From Collodictyon triciliatum (lineage: Eukaryota; CRuMs), in assembly GCA_043381765.1 (NCBI GenBank), contig JBHJMP010000624.1:1-26133 (forward strand): DNA of 26,133 nucleotides, read 5' to 3'. Both the position numbers and the translations under genes were made by a program. Positions 1 through 13,700 of this stretch are shown one piece after another. Positions within the stretch are counted from its first letter, which is position 1; each line of letters begins with the position of its first letter. Below the pieces are notes generated by a model. The model made no database searches. It was not told the origin of the DNA and saw nothing but the letters and a program-made list of their open reading frames with translations.

Positions 1-131
1 ACATCCACACATCCACACATCCACACATCCACACATCCACACATCCACACATCCACACATCCACACATCCACACATCCACACATCCACACATCCACACAC
101 ATCCACACACATCCACACATCCACACATCCA
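1..131. repeat. 8-bp tandem repeat (ACATCCAC)n at the window start
   Basis: About 16 near-perfect copies of the octamer ACATCCAC, with a few copies expanded by CA, run from the first base to about 131. The unit is not a canonical telomere repeat of the TTAGGG type. It has no stop codon in any + frame, so the following gene could be open into it. It probably marks the point where the assembly broke. Confidence 0.9.
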
Positions 132-213
132 CCCACCCAAACCGGCCGACTCAGCCCCACTTACTCGCCAGAGACTGGGCCAAGGGCTGTGCGCGCGGCC
201 GCCATCGCAGACA

Positions 214-1043
214 ATGCACCAGCGGTGGCTGCACGAGATGGCGGGCCGCGGCCTTTGCCCCTCGCCAGACCGCAGCATCGGACACAGCCGCAAGATCCTT
301 GTGCTCGACCTCGATGAGACGCTTGTCCACTCCACGGTGCGGCCCCACCGCCCCTGCTACGCCGCCGTCGATGTCTTCACAGACACCGGCTCCTGCACCC
401 TCGCCCTCTACACGCGGCCCCACCTGCCCGAGTTTCTTGAAAAGGTATGGCTGCCCCGGACTCTTCGGTCGGCCCCTCTGACCCCTCCCTCTGCCTGCTC
501 AGGTTGCCCAGTGGTACCATGTCTACATCTTCACGGCGGGCATGCGCGGCTATGCTGACCCCATCATCAATCGCATCGACTCCACCCGCACTGTTTTTGC
601 GCGGAGGTTCTACAGAGAGGTATCCCACCCCGTGTGTCTTTTTGCCCGCACATGCACACGCACGCACCATGGCCGACTTGCATTCGCGTAGGACTGCACG
701 CGGATGGACGCCTGCTTCGTGAAGGACCTGCGCAAGGTGCACCACCACATGGGCAGCGTAATCCTCGTGGACAACTCGGACGTGTCCTTCCAGCTCCAGC
801 CCGGTGAGTCCCCTCCACAGAGCCCCGCCCGCATGTGCGCCACTGTCTCGATACAGCGCCATCTCACGGCCGTGTCTCTGGGCAGATAACGGCGTGCCCA
901 TCCCCACGTGGCTCGGCGACGACCCGCACGACACCGCCCTGCTCTCGCTCCTGCCGCTGCTCGACGCCCTGAGGCACACCCGCGACGTCCGCTCGCTCCT
1001 GTCTCTGCGGCCAAGCGCCACCCCCCGCATCACGCACGTCTGA
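214..1043 (+). CDS. CTDNEP1: CTDNEP1/Dullard-like Ser/Thr phosphatase (FCP/SCP, HAD superfamily)
   Basis: Four exons are inferred: 214-444, 503-619, 692-803 and 886-1043 (205 aa, stop TGA). The introns are 58-82 nt with GT-AG ends. Exon 1 carries the catalytic DxDxT motif as [13 protein letters not shown]. Exon 2 has the [11 protein letters not shown] core. Exons 3-4 carry [21 protein letters not shown] followed by [20 protein letters not shown], which matches the C-terminus of Dullard/CTDNEP1 better than that of SCP1-3. The family dephosphorylates lipin at the ER and nuclear envelope (Nem1 in yeast). Animal CTDNEP1 begins with a membrane helix. None is visible here, and a possible acceptor (catcgcag) lies just before the chosen ATG, so an upstream exon encoding the anchor may lie off the left edge. 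An AATAAA at 1149 ends the gene very close to QPCT. Confidence 0.88.
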
Positions 1044-1115
1044 CGCCTCTTTGCCCGCCTCTTTGCCCGCCTCTTTGCCCGCCTCTTTGCCCGCCTCTTT
1101 GCCCGCCTCTTTGCC
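1044..1115 (+). repeat. 12-bp tandem repeat (CGCCTCTTTGCC)x6 in the CTDNEP1 3' UTR
   Basis: Six direct copies of CGCCTCTTTGCC begin at the base after the CTDNEP1 stop codon and end about 33 nt before the AATAAA signal. In the transcript this is a pyrimidine-rich 3' UTR block. Confidence 0.9.
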
Positions 1116-1148
1116 CAGACACACACCCGCACACCCGCACACCCGGCC

Positions 1149-1154
1149 AATAAA
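1149..1154 (+). terminator. AATAAA polyadenylation signal of the CTDNEP1 gene
   Basis: A canonical AATAAA lies 106 nt after the CTDNEP1 stop. The QPCT start codon is only 21 nt further on, so cleavage of the upstream transcript would fall at or inside the QPCT 5' end. Confidence 0.7.
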
Positions 1155-1175
1155 CCCACGATAGAACCGCCCAGG

Positions 1176-3687
<2,512 letters not shown>

Positions 3688-3739
3688 CGCGTGTCCCGGC
3701 GCCACCCGCCCTGGCCCCCTGAGCAGCCGCCATGCGCCC

Positions 3740-3745
3740 ATTAAA
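3740..3745 (+). terminator. ATTAAA polyadenylation signal of QPCT
   Basis: The common AATAAA variant ATTAAA lies 53 nt after the QPCT stop, in the 182-nt gap between the convergent QPCT and coiled-coil genes. Confidence 0.5.
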
Positions 3746-3869
3746 CCCTACATCTTCTCTTCAAAGTCTCGGGCTGTGCGGTGCGTGTCTCTCCGGTCGC
3801 CTCTTTACCGTTTTTATCTTCATCGCCTGGGGCCGTGCTTGAATGCCGACCCACGCTGGCTGGTGCTCG

Positions 3870-6800
3870 CTACTCGTGGAAGGCAAAGACGTCTTCGGCA
3901 AAGAGGTCCTGGTATCCCTTTCCGGCCTTTGCAGGGCGACCCTTTGATGGAGGGACGGAAAGTACAAATTAGGCGAGGCCATGGGAGCCGCTGCACGAGG
4001 CGCGCGGCAGAGAGGAGGCTGCGGACGCAAGCAAGCGGCTAGCTCTGCATGCCAACCATGGCCGATACCGCTGGAAGCATTTGGTATCACAGGATGCCGT
4101 GCCTGTCCACACAGATGCTCATACCCTTTGCGAGGCTCCTCCGCGTCGTGGTGCCCCGCCCCGCCTGGCAATCTTGATGGACTGGGAGCATTCCTCCTCA
4201 TCCTGTCGGCTCATCTTCTCCAACGCCTGTCGGGAGGTCGGGTTAGGCACATGACATTTCTCCCAGGCAGGTCTTTAAGTGGGCAGCAAACCAGAAAGAC
4301 AGGCCGCATTGCGCTGCCCTTCAAGGGTGCAGATTTCAACTCACCAAGTAGGACGAGGTCCTCCCGACCTTGGCTCGATGCATCTCGTCTGGTTGATTCT
4401 GCGAGACACAAGTGCGAATTGGCGTCATTAATCTTGGTGTCATTTGCGTCTTGGGCTCGACACTCGGCCTCTTCCCATGCGTTAATCAGGGCACAGCCAC
4501 TCAAACACAAGGAGGGACTCGATGGAGTGGCAGAGTCAAAGCCTTATTGAAACAAGCGATGGCCCACAACACAGGAACTTGACATCTAGGAATGAAGTTG
4601 AACCTTTTCCGGGGTTTTGAATCCTGGACTGCCGGCACCTTCCTTGCCTCTCACACACGCTCGCTTTCCGGGACTTTGAAACTGGCTCATGGGTTGTGCT
4701 TGGCCCGCAGGGATTTCGTCCAACTGAGAATGTAGGATTTTTTTATATTCTTCTTGAGAAGGGCTTCAGCCTTGGACATATTTTTTTCCAAGCAAGAGCA
4801 TTACCTTGAAAAAAAAAAGGAAGGTAAGTGTGGGAACAAAGTATTTACCTCCCCGTCAGAACTTATATCTGCAGCTTGTATGGCACTGCCAGGTCGTTGG
4901 CTTGTTTGGGACACCACTTGAGTATGCACCATCATCTCCACTCTGGAAGGGCTCTCGAGGGTCTGGGACTGGGCAACAGATGATTGTCCGTATGATTGGA
5001 TAAAGAGATGATAGCCAATGCATGATATTTGGACGAAACAGGTTTCCCTGAGGGAATGAAGCTTACTCTCGCCTGGGATGGAACTATCCTTGCTGCGGGG
5101 CTCTTTTCGACGGACCTATCACGCTCCTTTTCAACCCTATCCCTTTCTTTATCCCTTTCCAATTTCTCTCTTTCCAATTTCTCCTTGATTAGCGTCTCCT
5201 TTTCTGCTTTTTCAACTTGTCGTTCCTTCTCCAGCTTCTCCTTCTCCAGCCTTTCCTTTTCAGCCCTTTCTCTATCTATCCGTTCCCATTCTTTTTCCCT
5301 CTGCTTTCCCATAAGCTCCTTCTCCAGGGCACGCTCTCGCTCTCTGTCCCGCTCCTTCTCTATCGCGTCCTATTTAATATAACATAAGGATATGTGTGGA
5401 AGCCGATTCTCCAAACAGTACATTCCAGCTAACCTTTTCTGCTTTGGTCTTGTCCAATTCAACCTGAGTTTTCATAATATTTGAAACACATTATAATGAA
5501 TAATATACATAATTATCGGTTTAAGAAAATTTAAAGGTATACTTTTATTGCGCGCCAATGAAATACATATTGATTTGCTTCTTTTTTTTCTTTGTTTTTT
5601 TCTTTTTCAATTATATGAAATTAATTTATTTATTTTTTTTTAAAAAAAAGGGCAACCAACCTGGAACTTTTCTAAAGACTTCACTGCCACCAAAAGTTCC
5701 TCCTTTGTTGATTCAAAAATTTTTTTCGTATATTTAGTATAGCATACCTTGAAGTCGAGGATAATTTAAGCCATTTATCAGGAAAAAAGGGATGGGGTAC
5801 CTTATTTAAACCCAAGTCAGTCCTTAACTTGGAGATGTCTCGCTCAAGTGAGTGCTTCTGCAACGAAAGCTCTGTCATCTTCTCTGCAAGCTCTTGTATA
5901 TTTCGGTCTTTGACCTTTAATTCCTAATGAGATGACAAGTAAGCGAGCGTCTATAATTAATTATTTTTTTTTTTATAAAGAATTCTAAATTTTAAGAGAG
6001 CGAAAAGTATCGAATAAAGTTAAAATAGAATCATCTAGTCACTCCGATTATCATTGAAATAAAGCGTTCAAAATTTCTGTTCTTCTGTATCCTAATACCT
6101 CCCTTTGTTTGTCCATATCAGACATGATATTCTCTTGTAGGTCTTTAAGTTTCCTGGTCAGGATTGCATTCTCTTCACAAAGAGCTTCAATTTTCTTGTT
6201 GGAAGAGAGCTCCATTTCCTGATACCCAACGCGGAGACTCTCCCTCTCCGTTTCTGCCATTGCTCTGAAATTCTGCAGTATATTTGTTACAGCGATTCTA
6301 AAGAAATACGATGAAATGCACTACGAAGTTGAATTTGGTGGATTAGTTAGAGTAATCAAGATACCTCAATTTCTGTTGACAGCTTCTGTATTTCTTCCTT
6401 TGACAATTGCATCGCAGCGGCCTGGTTTTCCAATTCTAAAGTCCTCGTTTGGAGAGCTGCAGAGGCTTGGTTGTAACTTTCTCTCAATGAGGTAAATCTG
6501 GCTTCAATTGATTCATTCTTTTCCTTCATGGCCGAGTGTTCCTCCAAGAGTCTTTCATACTCACTCCTTTGCCTCTTTTCTTGGGATAGCTTGCTCCCAA
6601 TTTGACACTGGAATTCCCCGAGAGAATTTGAAAGCTTCAAAAGCCTCTCTTGATCGGATAGATGGAGCTGATTGGCGTCTTCCAGTTGTTTCTGTAGTTT
6701 ATCAACATCTGCTTCTAGATTTGAAATTTTAACTCTACTATCATGCAAATCTTTACGAATGGATTCATGCTCATCATTTGATACAGATAGTTGTGCCTCG

Positions 6801-8697
6801 AGCTCCTTGGTTCTATTTTTAAAGAAAAAAAAGAAAAAGAAAGAAAGTTAAATCTAATGATATAGGAATTATTAAAAAAAATTTAAAAGAGGAAAAGAAA
6901 AAGGAGATGAGCAGGAGAGTTAGCGAGAGTTTTATCCACTTTCAGCCTTATTAAGCACTACTGGTAAGATACTAATACCTATCTTTGGCTTCAGACGCAT
7001 TCGATTTCTCCAGGTCCAGGGATCTCTCCAGGGATGCTGTTACTTCGTTGAGTTGGTGAATCACAATCTCCAAGCTTTTTTTGTATTCTTTTTCATTTCT
7101 AAGCTGACTTCCAAGGTCTTCAATATCGTGATTCTAAACAGTCAAGATGTTATTTCTGATAAGTAGTTTGCACAAACGTAGCTTCTTGTTTCGAGAAAGT
7201 ACAAGTTTAAACTATTTTTGAAATGAACAAATTGTATGGTTCTTTGTCTAAAAGAGGGCTAGAAACCTTTTGAATCAGTATATTTTCATATGTCTCATGT
7301 TTCTTCTGATTTTCTTCATTATCTGTTCGCAAGCGACTCTCCATATCTCTCACGCATGATTCCATTTCTAGCCTGTAACTAACTAATTTAGTCTCTTCAA
7401 GTTTCCTTTTTTCAACTTCTATCTGTAGGTCGACACAGTCTTGCTCCAGCTTGGATGCATAATTTTTGCAGTCTCCTATAAATACATAGCACATAAAAAA
7501 TAATGTTATAGATTTTATATTGTGATTTAAATTTTTATTCTTTATTCGATTCAAAGATGTCAATTTATATTCTATGATTTTCAGACAAAGGAAATATTTG
7601 ACTTATTTCTGAAGTTAGAGCCTCAATGTTTTTTTCGTATCGCCTGCATTCTTTCTCCCTGGCTTCGTGCCTCTTTTCAAAATCCTTGACTATTATTAGA
7701 TCTAATATTTTACTTTTTTTTTTAGTTGCATGATTCTTGGTCTTAGAGAAGAATTATTGAGCAGGAGCGTACTTTTTTCCAGCTGCATTTGAAGGGACTC
7801 AATTTGTCCGTATAGTTCTCTAGTCTTTTCTTCCGATTCTTTCATATTTGCTACGGCTTGTTCGCCGACTCTTTTGAAATTTTGCAAATCAACCTCCCCT
7901 GAAAATCATGTATGTTTAGTCATTTGATATGACAGAACAGTCCTGAAGATAAAGACATGTATAGCTTACCTAAGACCATCTTCTTTTGGCACGAGGAGGC
8001 CAGTTCCAAAATCATTTCTTGCCTGTGGCGATGTTTTTAATCGAAGGGTATAGTCAACGCAATTTCATCATGTGATATTATAGAAAATAATAGTAAATTG
8101 TAGGAAGGTTTCACTATAAACAATTATATGTAACCTCGCACGGGCCGTCTGAATGTCAAACTGGATTTGCTGCATCTTTTTTGTCTGTTCTTCAAGTCTT
8201 ATTTCAAGTTTCATGTTGTCACTTTTTAGTTCTCTGATTACTTGCTCTTGAATCTCCACAGTCGTTTGGTATTTTTCTATTTTTCCTCTCTGCGATAGGC
8301 GTTGCTTAGTAGAGTCGTTGAATTTGGTCACACACACTTGGGAATTAAAAATAATTAAAATTACCATGACTTCTAGTTCGTTCTTTTTTACACTTTCTCC
8401 CATCAATATCCGTTCTTGAAATTAATTTAGTGATTACTCTTGTTGCTCATTCAATTACACCATAATCAATTGATTACTTTTTCCACAGAATTAATTATGT
8501 TGCTTGAATGTTGTGTTCGTTATCGCATTAGAGGACACGTTATTACCAGCTGTTTTCATGAGCGTGTTGTACCGGCCTGATGGGAATTCTCCCTGATTGC
8601 TTTGTTGGTTCACACTCTGCATCTGGACTAACCCGACCTCTTGGCGCGAAACCATTAGGGTCATTGGCGCCCTCGGTTTCAGCATGTTGGACAGCAT
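3870..8697 (-). CDS. Long coiled-coil protein with basic SP/TP-rich tail; SYCP1/ZYP1-like transverse-filament candidate
   Basis: Nineteen exons, 5' to 3': 8697-8547, 8414-8365, 8289-8135, 8022-7970, 7898-7773, 7689-7603, 7475-7267, 7133-6979, 6812-6365, 6272-6099, 5923-5801, 5747-5661, 5463-5434, 5369-5067, 4968-4849, 4804-4604, 4470-4345, 4226-4125, 3941-3870. All junction phases close, giving 923 codons before the TAG. Residues 1-50 are low in structure. About 55-715 is heptad-like coiled coil, ending in a 100-residue Glu/Lys/Arg block (5369-5067). The tail holds SPGKR, SPGFKTPEK, MTPRLMTPIRT and RRGGAPRRGGASQRGRPAK (AT-hook-like core GRP), and ends GYQDLFAEDVFAFHE. Length, central coiled coil and basic S/T-P tail fit synaptonemal-complex transverse filaments. 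The acidic-aromatic terminus recalls plant ZYP1. A centrosomal or other coiled-coil protein is possible. Codon 770 is an in-frame TGA (4768-4766). The region before 8697 could hold a further 5' exon. Confidence 0.7.
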
Positions 8698-9409
8698 CTA
8701 TGACGGGAACATTAAAATCTGAATACAACTTCTTTTTTTTTCAAACTCCTAGATGTTTGGAACTCTTTTGATTGGGTGGGAATAAGCGCTTGGTGGTATT
8801 CGACTATTGACATAATTAATCTACCCCATAGCAGAACTTGTGCTAGTAACAGCACTCGGCATGCATGACAAAAATTGTGGGAGCGGTACATCCCGGCGCT
8901 ATATACTGCGACATGGAGAATAGTCTCCAGAGACCAGGTGCGCATTCAAGGAATCCGGGCAATCCTTTCGGTGAAAATCCACCAGTACCGAGGACTTTTC
9001 GATTTACTGTGGTGGACGTAGGACAATTTCCTGGTATTATTGGGTTTGGAGTTCGCCAACGAAACAACAGAGCATTGTCATTTCCTCCATTCTTTGAAGC
9101 CGTCTTTGTGTGTATTGACTCAAATAATATTAACTAAATGCTATGTCGTGTAACCATACGCTCGCACACAATCATGTTAATGCGAGAAATGCAAGAAAAT
9201 TCGCTTTGTTTTTTCTCTCTCGTACTTTGGACTTTATGCCTCTACCCTGCTTTTTAACTAGTTTATGGTGCTCTTGTCTTCGAGAGGAGATGAGAAGATA
9301 AGTGAGAGAATCTGGTTTAGAAGAGCATGGAGGAGCATAAACGTTGATAGTAAACATCAACAGCGCTTGTGTAGGAGAGTATATCTACATCTTCGTTAGG
9401 GTGTGGTGT
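8698..9409. other. Intergenic region with an unassigned GC-richer open stretch (8843-9137)
   Basis: This is the gap between the 3' end of the SFI1-like gene and the first recognised exon of the coiled-coil gene, both on the - strand. About 8843-9140 is open on the + strand (8865-9137, 90 codons, containing RTFRFTVVDVGQFPGIIGFG) and on the - strand (9067-8843, containing TTVNRKVLGTGGFSPKGLP). I recognise neither product. A TAG acceptor immediately before the ATG at 8697 would allow a 5' exon here, but no donor gave a convincing join. The remainder (9140-9409) shows nothing I can identify. Confidence 0.4.
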
Positions 9410-10659
9410 TTAATCACTCCAATCGAAACGCCGCGGTTGCGGTCGTGTCCGGACATTCGGAGTTGCTGCAAACACAGCCGACTGTGGGTGATTCATTACA
9501 CTGGGCTGCGCCATAAGGCTGAAATGGAAACGATGAGACCAAGGGGGATGCGTTACTATTGATGACGAAATATATCCATCCCAAAAAGAAAAGAAAAAGA
9601 AAAAGAAAAAGAAAAAGAAAAAGAAAAAGAAAAAGAAAAAGAAAAAGAAAAAGAAAAAGAAAAAGAAAAAGAAAAAGAAAAGAAAAAGAAAAGAAAAAAG
9701 AAAGATGAAAGATGAAAGAAGAAAAAAAAACAAAAAACAAAAAACAAAAAACAAAAAACAAAAAACAAAAAAAATGCGGTCATCATCTCCCACCAATCTA
9801 TTCACCAAATACATACATGAACAATAGAAATGAGAATAACTATTGCTCATAGACTTTTCAGCAGGAGGAATGAGAAGTGTGTGGTCTTACCTTTGTTGAG
9901 GGGGTTCTCGTCTTACAATGACGGAATCTGAATTCTCAGAAGGACGACCTGAATATTGCATAAAACACAGATTAGATGATAAAATGATGATAGATAGCAG
10001 TCTTGATTCATGAAAAAAAGTCATAAAAATGTCAAATATGAATAAGCAAATTCAGTCCCCAGTTCTACATAGAGCGGTATACCATGAGTAGAGTATACAG
10101 GATTTGGTACTTGTATCATACGTGCAGTTGTTCTGAATAAGCAATTGTGAGATTCATCACAGGAGCCAAAGCATCAAACTCTGCTCTTAGAGGAAGAATG
10201 GAAAAGCAAGCAAACCTGTGACGATTGATTTCAAGGGGGATGTTATGCGTTTGGGTTGCAGTGGGTTGTCTTCGCCGCTGGATGCGCCTTTGCAAAGTGA
10301 CTGCGCGCCAATGACGCGCATATTTCCGCACACGATTCATTAAGGACTATGATTGTTTGAGTCGAGGCCATCGATTGCACACATATTTGTGGGTGAATTG
10401 TCGATAATTAGCAACGGAGAAGACATGAGGAGCAACAATGCACCCACTACAAATGAAATATCATATTAAACTGATTTGTTAGATTTGATTGCATTAAATA
10501 AGTTGGATGTGTAGCCAGCTTACCCGGTATTTGTTGGTGTGCAATGTCATGATTTCCTGCTCTCTTCTCTCCTGAACATGAACTGCAGTCTATATGGTTT
10601 CCATGAATTGCATCAGACAGTAAAACAATACAGCAATAGATAAGCATAATATGTTATTG

Positions 10660-10752
<93 letters not shown>

Positions 10753-13700
10753 GAAAAAAAACCTCCACCAAACGCATTGCCGCGCGCTTCAGTAAGTTGA
10801 TTCTATATATCTCCATGCACCCTAGTACTTCCTTTTTCTTCGCTCTCCTTACCTTCAGGTATGAAAGCCAGCCCTGACATCACAAATAAAACAGCCTTAT
10901 TTAAAATTCGTGCTATGTATTTAAATTGAATCAAAAAGTAAATACGTTCTCTGTCGGGAAAGAAGAAGAAGGAGAAGAAGAAGCGTCTAATTGTAAAAAT
11001 ATGGAGGAATAGAAGATAACATCAAATTAACATAACAGAGAGGCATATTTCTCAAAAAAAAAAAAACAGGATATATATTTGTCAGAGTGGGGGTTGCAAT
11101 TATCATGTACCTGTAAGGCAGACTTGTAAAGGCGATGGGCCCAGTGCCGAACAGCCACGAAAGTCATATTTCGGTCTGCCTTCTGTTCTCTTGTTTTCGC
11201 TTTCCAATCACGCAACGACCTTTCCAGTGTTTTGAACGTAAAAAAATCACCAGCTTTCATGTTCAATACCTGTCGGGATATTTTGAAACAGACCATTAAC
11301 CGAAGGGGTTCAAGAGTGAAACATGTTAGCCAAAGAGCGAGGGTAATTAGTTCGTTTCACCGCAGCGTGAGAGTATTATGGATAGGAAAGGTAAGAATAT
11401 GGATGTGAATTCAGAAAGCGTATGGGCACTGGGTATATCCATACCAACTTCCGACGACGCCTTACAACAAAAACGCACCATAGGACCAAATATCTGTGAA
11501 TACACTTTTTGCGAAAAAATGACCGAGCATGGAGAGATGCAACATCATATATCATTTTTTGTCGGCTGTATTCAGACCAGGCAGAGAAATGTCGCTTCTT
11601 CTTGGCTGAAAAGAAAAGAAAAGAAAAGAAAAGAAAAGAAAAGAAAAGAAAAGAAAAGAAAAGAAAAGAAAAGAAAAGAAAAGAAAAGAAAAGAAAAGAA
11701 AAGAANNNNNNNNNNNNNNNNNNNNNNNNNNNNNNNNNNNNNNNNNNNNNNNNNNNNNNNNNNNNNNNNNNNNNNNNNNNNNNNNNNNNNNNNNNNNNNN
11801 NNNNNAAAAGAAAAAGATAAATATAAATATAAAGATAAAGATAAAGATAAAGATAAAGATAAAGATAAAGATAAAGATAAAGATAAAGATAAAGATAAAG
11901 ATAAAGATAAAGATAAAGATAAAGATAAAGATAAAGATAAAGAAAAGATAAAGATATTAAGACAATTGTATGCATTAGCAAACCATATTCGATTTTTTTT
12001 GAAACTTACCATAATCGAGACGAGACTGCAACAACGCAGCATTTTCTACGATGTCTTGCCTTTTCCGTTTTTGCAGTTGAGAGAATATCCGAATCGCATG
12101 GAATACCTTTCAACAACATTTTAGTCCATCAATTTTTGGTTTTAGTAGAACGTTGGAGAGATATATGGGTGCTAATTTGGTCGTATTCTGCCCAACATTT
12201 CTGGCCAGTTTATGGCACTCTGGCACTGGTGTTAGAGGACGGAGTACTAATTCATACTTGAAACATTGTCCTACGTCTCCAAGCTGCTTTAGCCGCAAGT
12301 TCGGCTCGTTTATCTTTCATGTACAACCTAGCTGTTGATCAATACAGATTCAAGTAAATACTTTATGTTTATTAAAAAAAAATATGCAGAATCAGATTGT
12401 AGACTTTTGGCGGTGTACCCCGATTGTTCCATTTATTCCAGACAACTCTAATCAACCGTCGTCTTACAATCAGGTCTGCTGAATGATATATTCGCATCAT
12501 TTTTTCCTTGCATCGGATGAGGTCCTATATATAATTGAAATTTTGACAATTTATCATACGTCTTTCCTTCTTGAAGAAAGAAAAGCATCCATAAAAAAAA
12601 CTGTTGATAAAAAACCTTCCACAAAAATAGATGCTTTTTCATCATTTGCAAATCCCTAAAACTCAATGCTGCATCATTTTTGAGGCGACGCATTTGTTTT
12701 TGTGCTTTGTTCTATTGGCATCATTACATTGATTTCAAAGAATATGCGTAAGAAAATAAAAAAAAATGAAAATAAGATACATATTCATCGAAAAAAAGAC
12801 TCATGAGTATTACTCACAATCTGTAGGAGTACCAAACATCTTTTCAGAGTCGTGTTATTGCAATGGCCGATAGCTTGCTTGTAAAGGTCCTGGATTAAAA
12901 ATGATACAAAAAAGCATCACATGTATACCCTTGTTTAAATAATTTTATGAACAAATGTGGTTCGTGCACACACGAATAAAATAACTATTTGAGTAAATTA
13001 ATCCATGTAAAGTGTCCAAATTCAATCACATTCATCCTTTGGCGCTCTTTTGCAAATATTTGAATGCTGGCAAAACTTTTTCTCTTGATTTTACTACTGT
13101 GGTGTCTTTCAGCCAAATCCTACAGATAAATATTGTATACTCTTCTTAGAAATTTTAAACCCCCTAAAATGCTATTATATCAATTTTTAGAATTTTGGTG
13201 AACATCTTTGGTGCTCATATGATTCAAGGTATGAATGCAATATTGTACATAAAGATCATCAATATATCTCTTTTCATTCATGTTATGAATCCACAAAAAG
13301 ATGGCATGTCTTAAGGCTTTTTTTCGGTAATGTGCATCTGCCTGTTTGTTACAGAAATTATTTAATTCTTTTTTTTTTTAAAAAAAAAAAGTTAACAAAA
13401 ATAAACTATGGCATTCATCTCGTGACTAATATTCCGTGCTGTCTAAACGATACATATCTAAATTCGGCTCACCACTAAGATTTTTGCATGAAGGTATCTG
13501 TGTTCTTGGGCCCGAACAGCCCAAATATAGAAAAAGTCCTGTCTCAATTTGGAGTTCTGGTCTGCTTTAAGCGCCAGGCTGATGTCATGGATTTGCTTTT
13601 TATTAAGCATCCATATATACCATGCGTGAAGGCATCTAAAACAACAACATGATTTGTTTATATGAAACTGTTTAGGATTGATATATTTTTTATCTTATCT

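Noticed and set aside
1-131. Telomere or CRISPR array at the left end.
   Set aside because: The unit ACATCCAC is not a telomere motif, copies are contiguous without spacers, and the DNA is eukaryotic.
4211-4510. A 99-codon - strand frame containing INAWEEAECRAQ, which briefly recalled a remorin.
   Set aside because: The overlapping frame (TPRLMTPIRT to RTSSYL) splices in phase on both sides and fits the SP/TP tail; the remorin-like frame hits a stop after splicing.
11376-12124. Long ORFs on both strands with Lys/Asp, Ser/Leu or Phe runs across the 100-N gap.
   Set aside because: They are translations of (AAAAG)n and (GATAAA)n repeats plus N; only the SFI1-like exons at either side are real.
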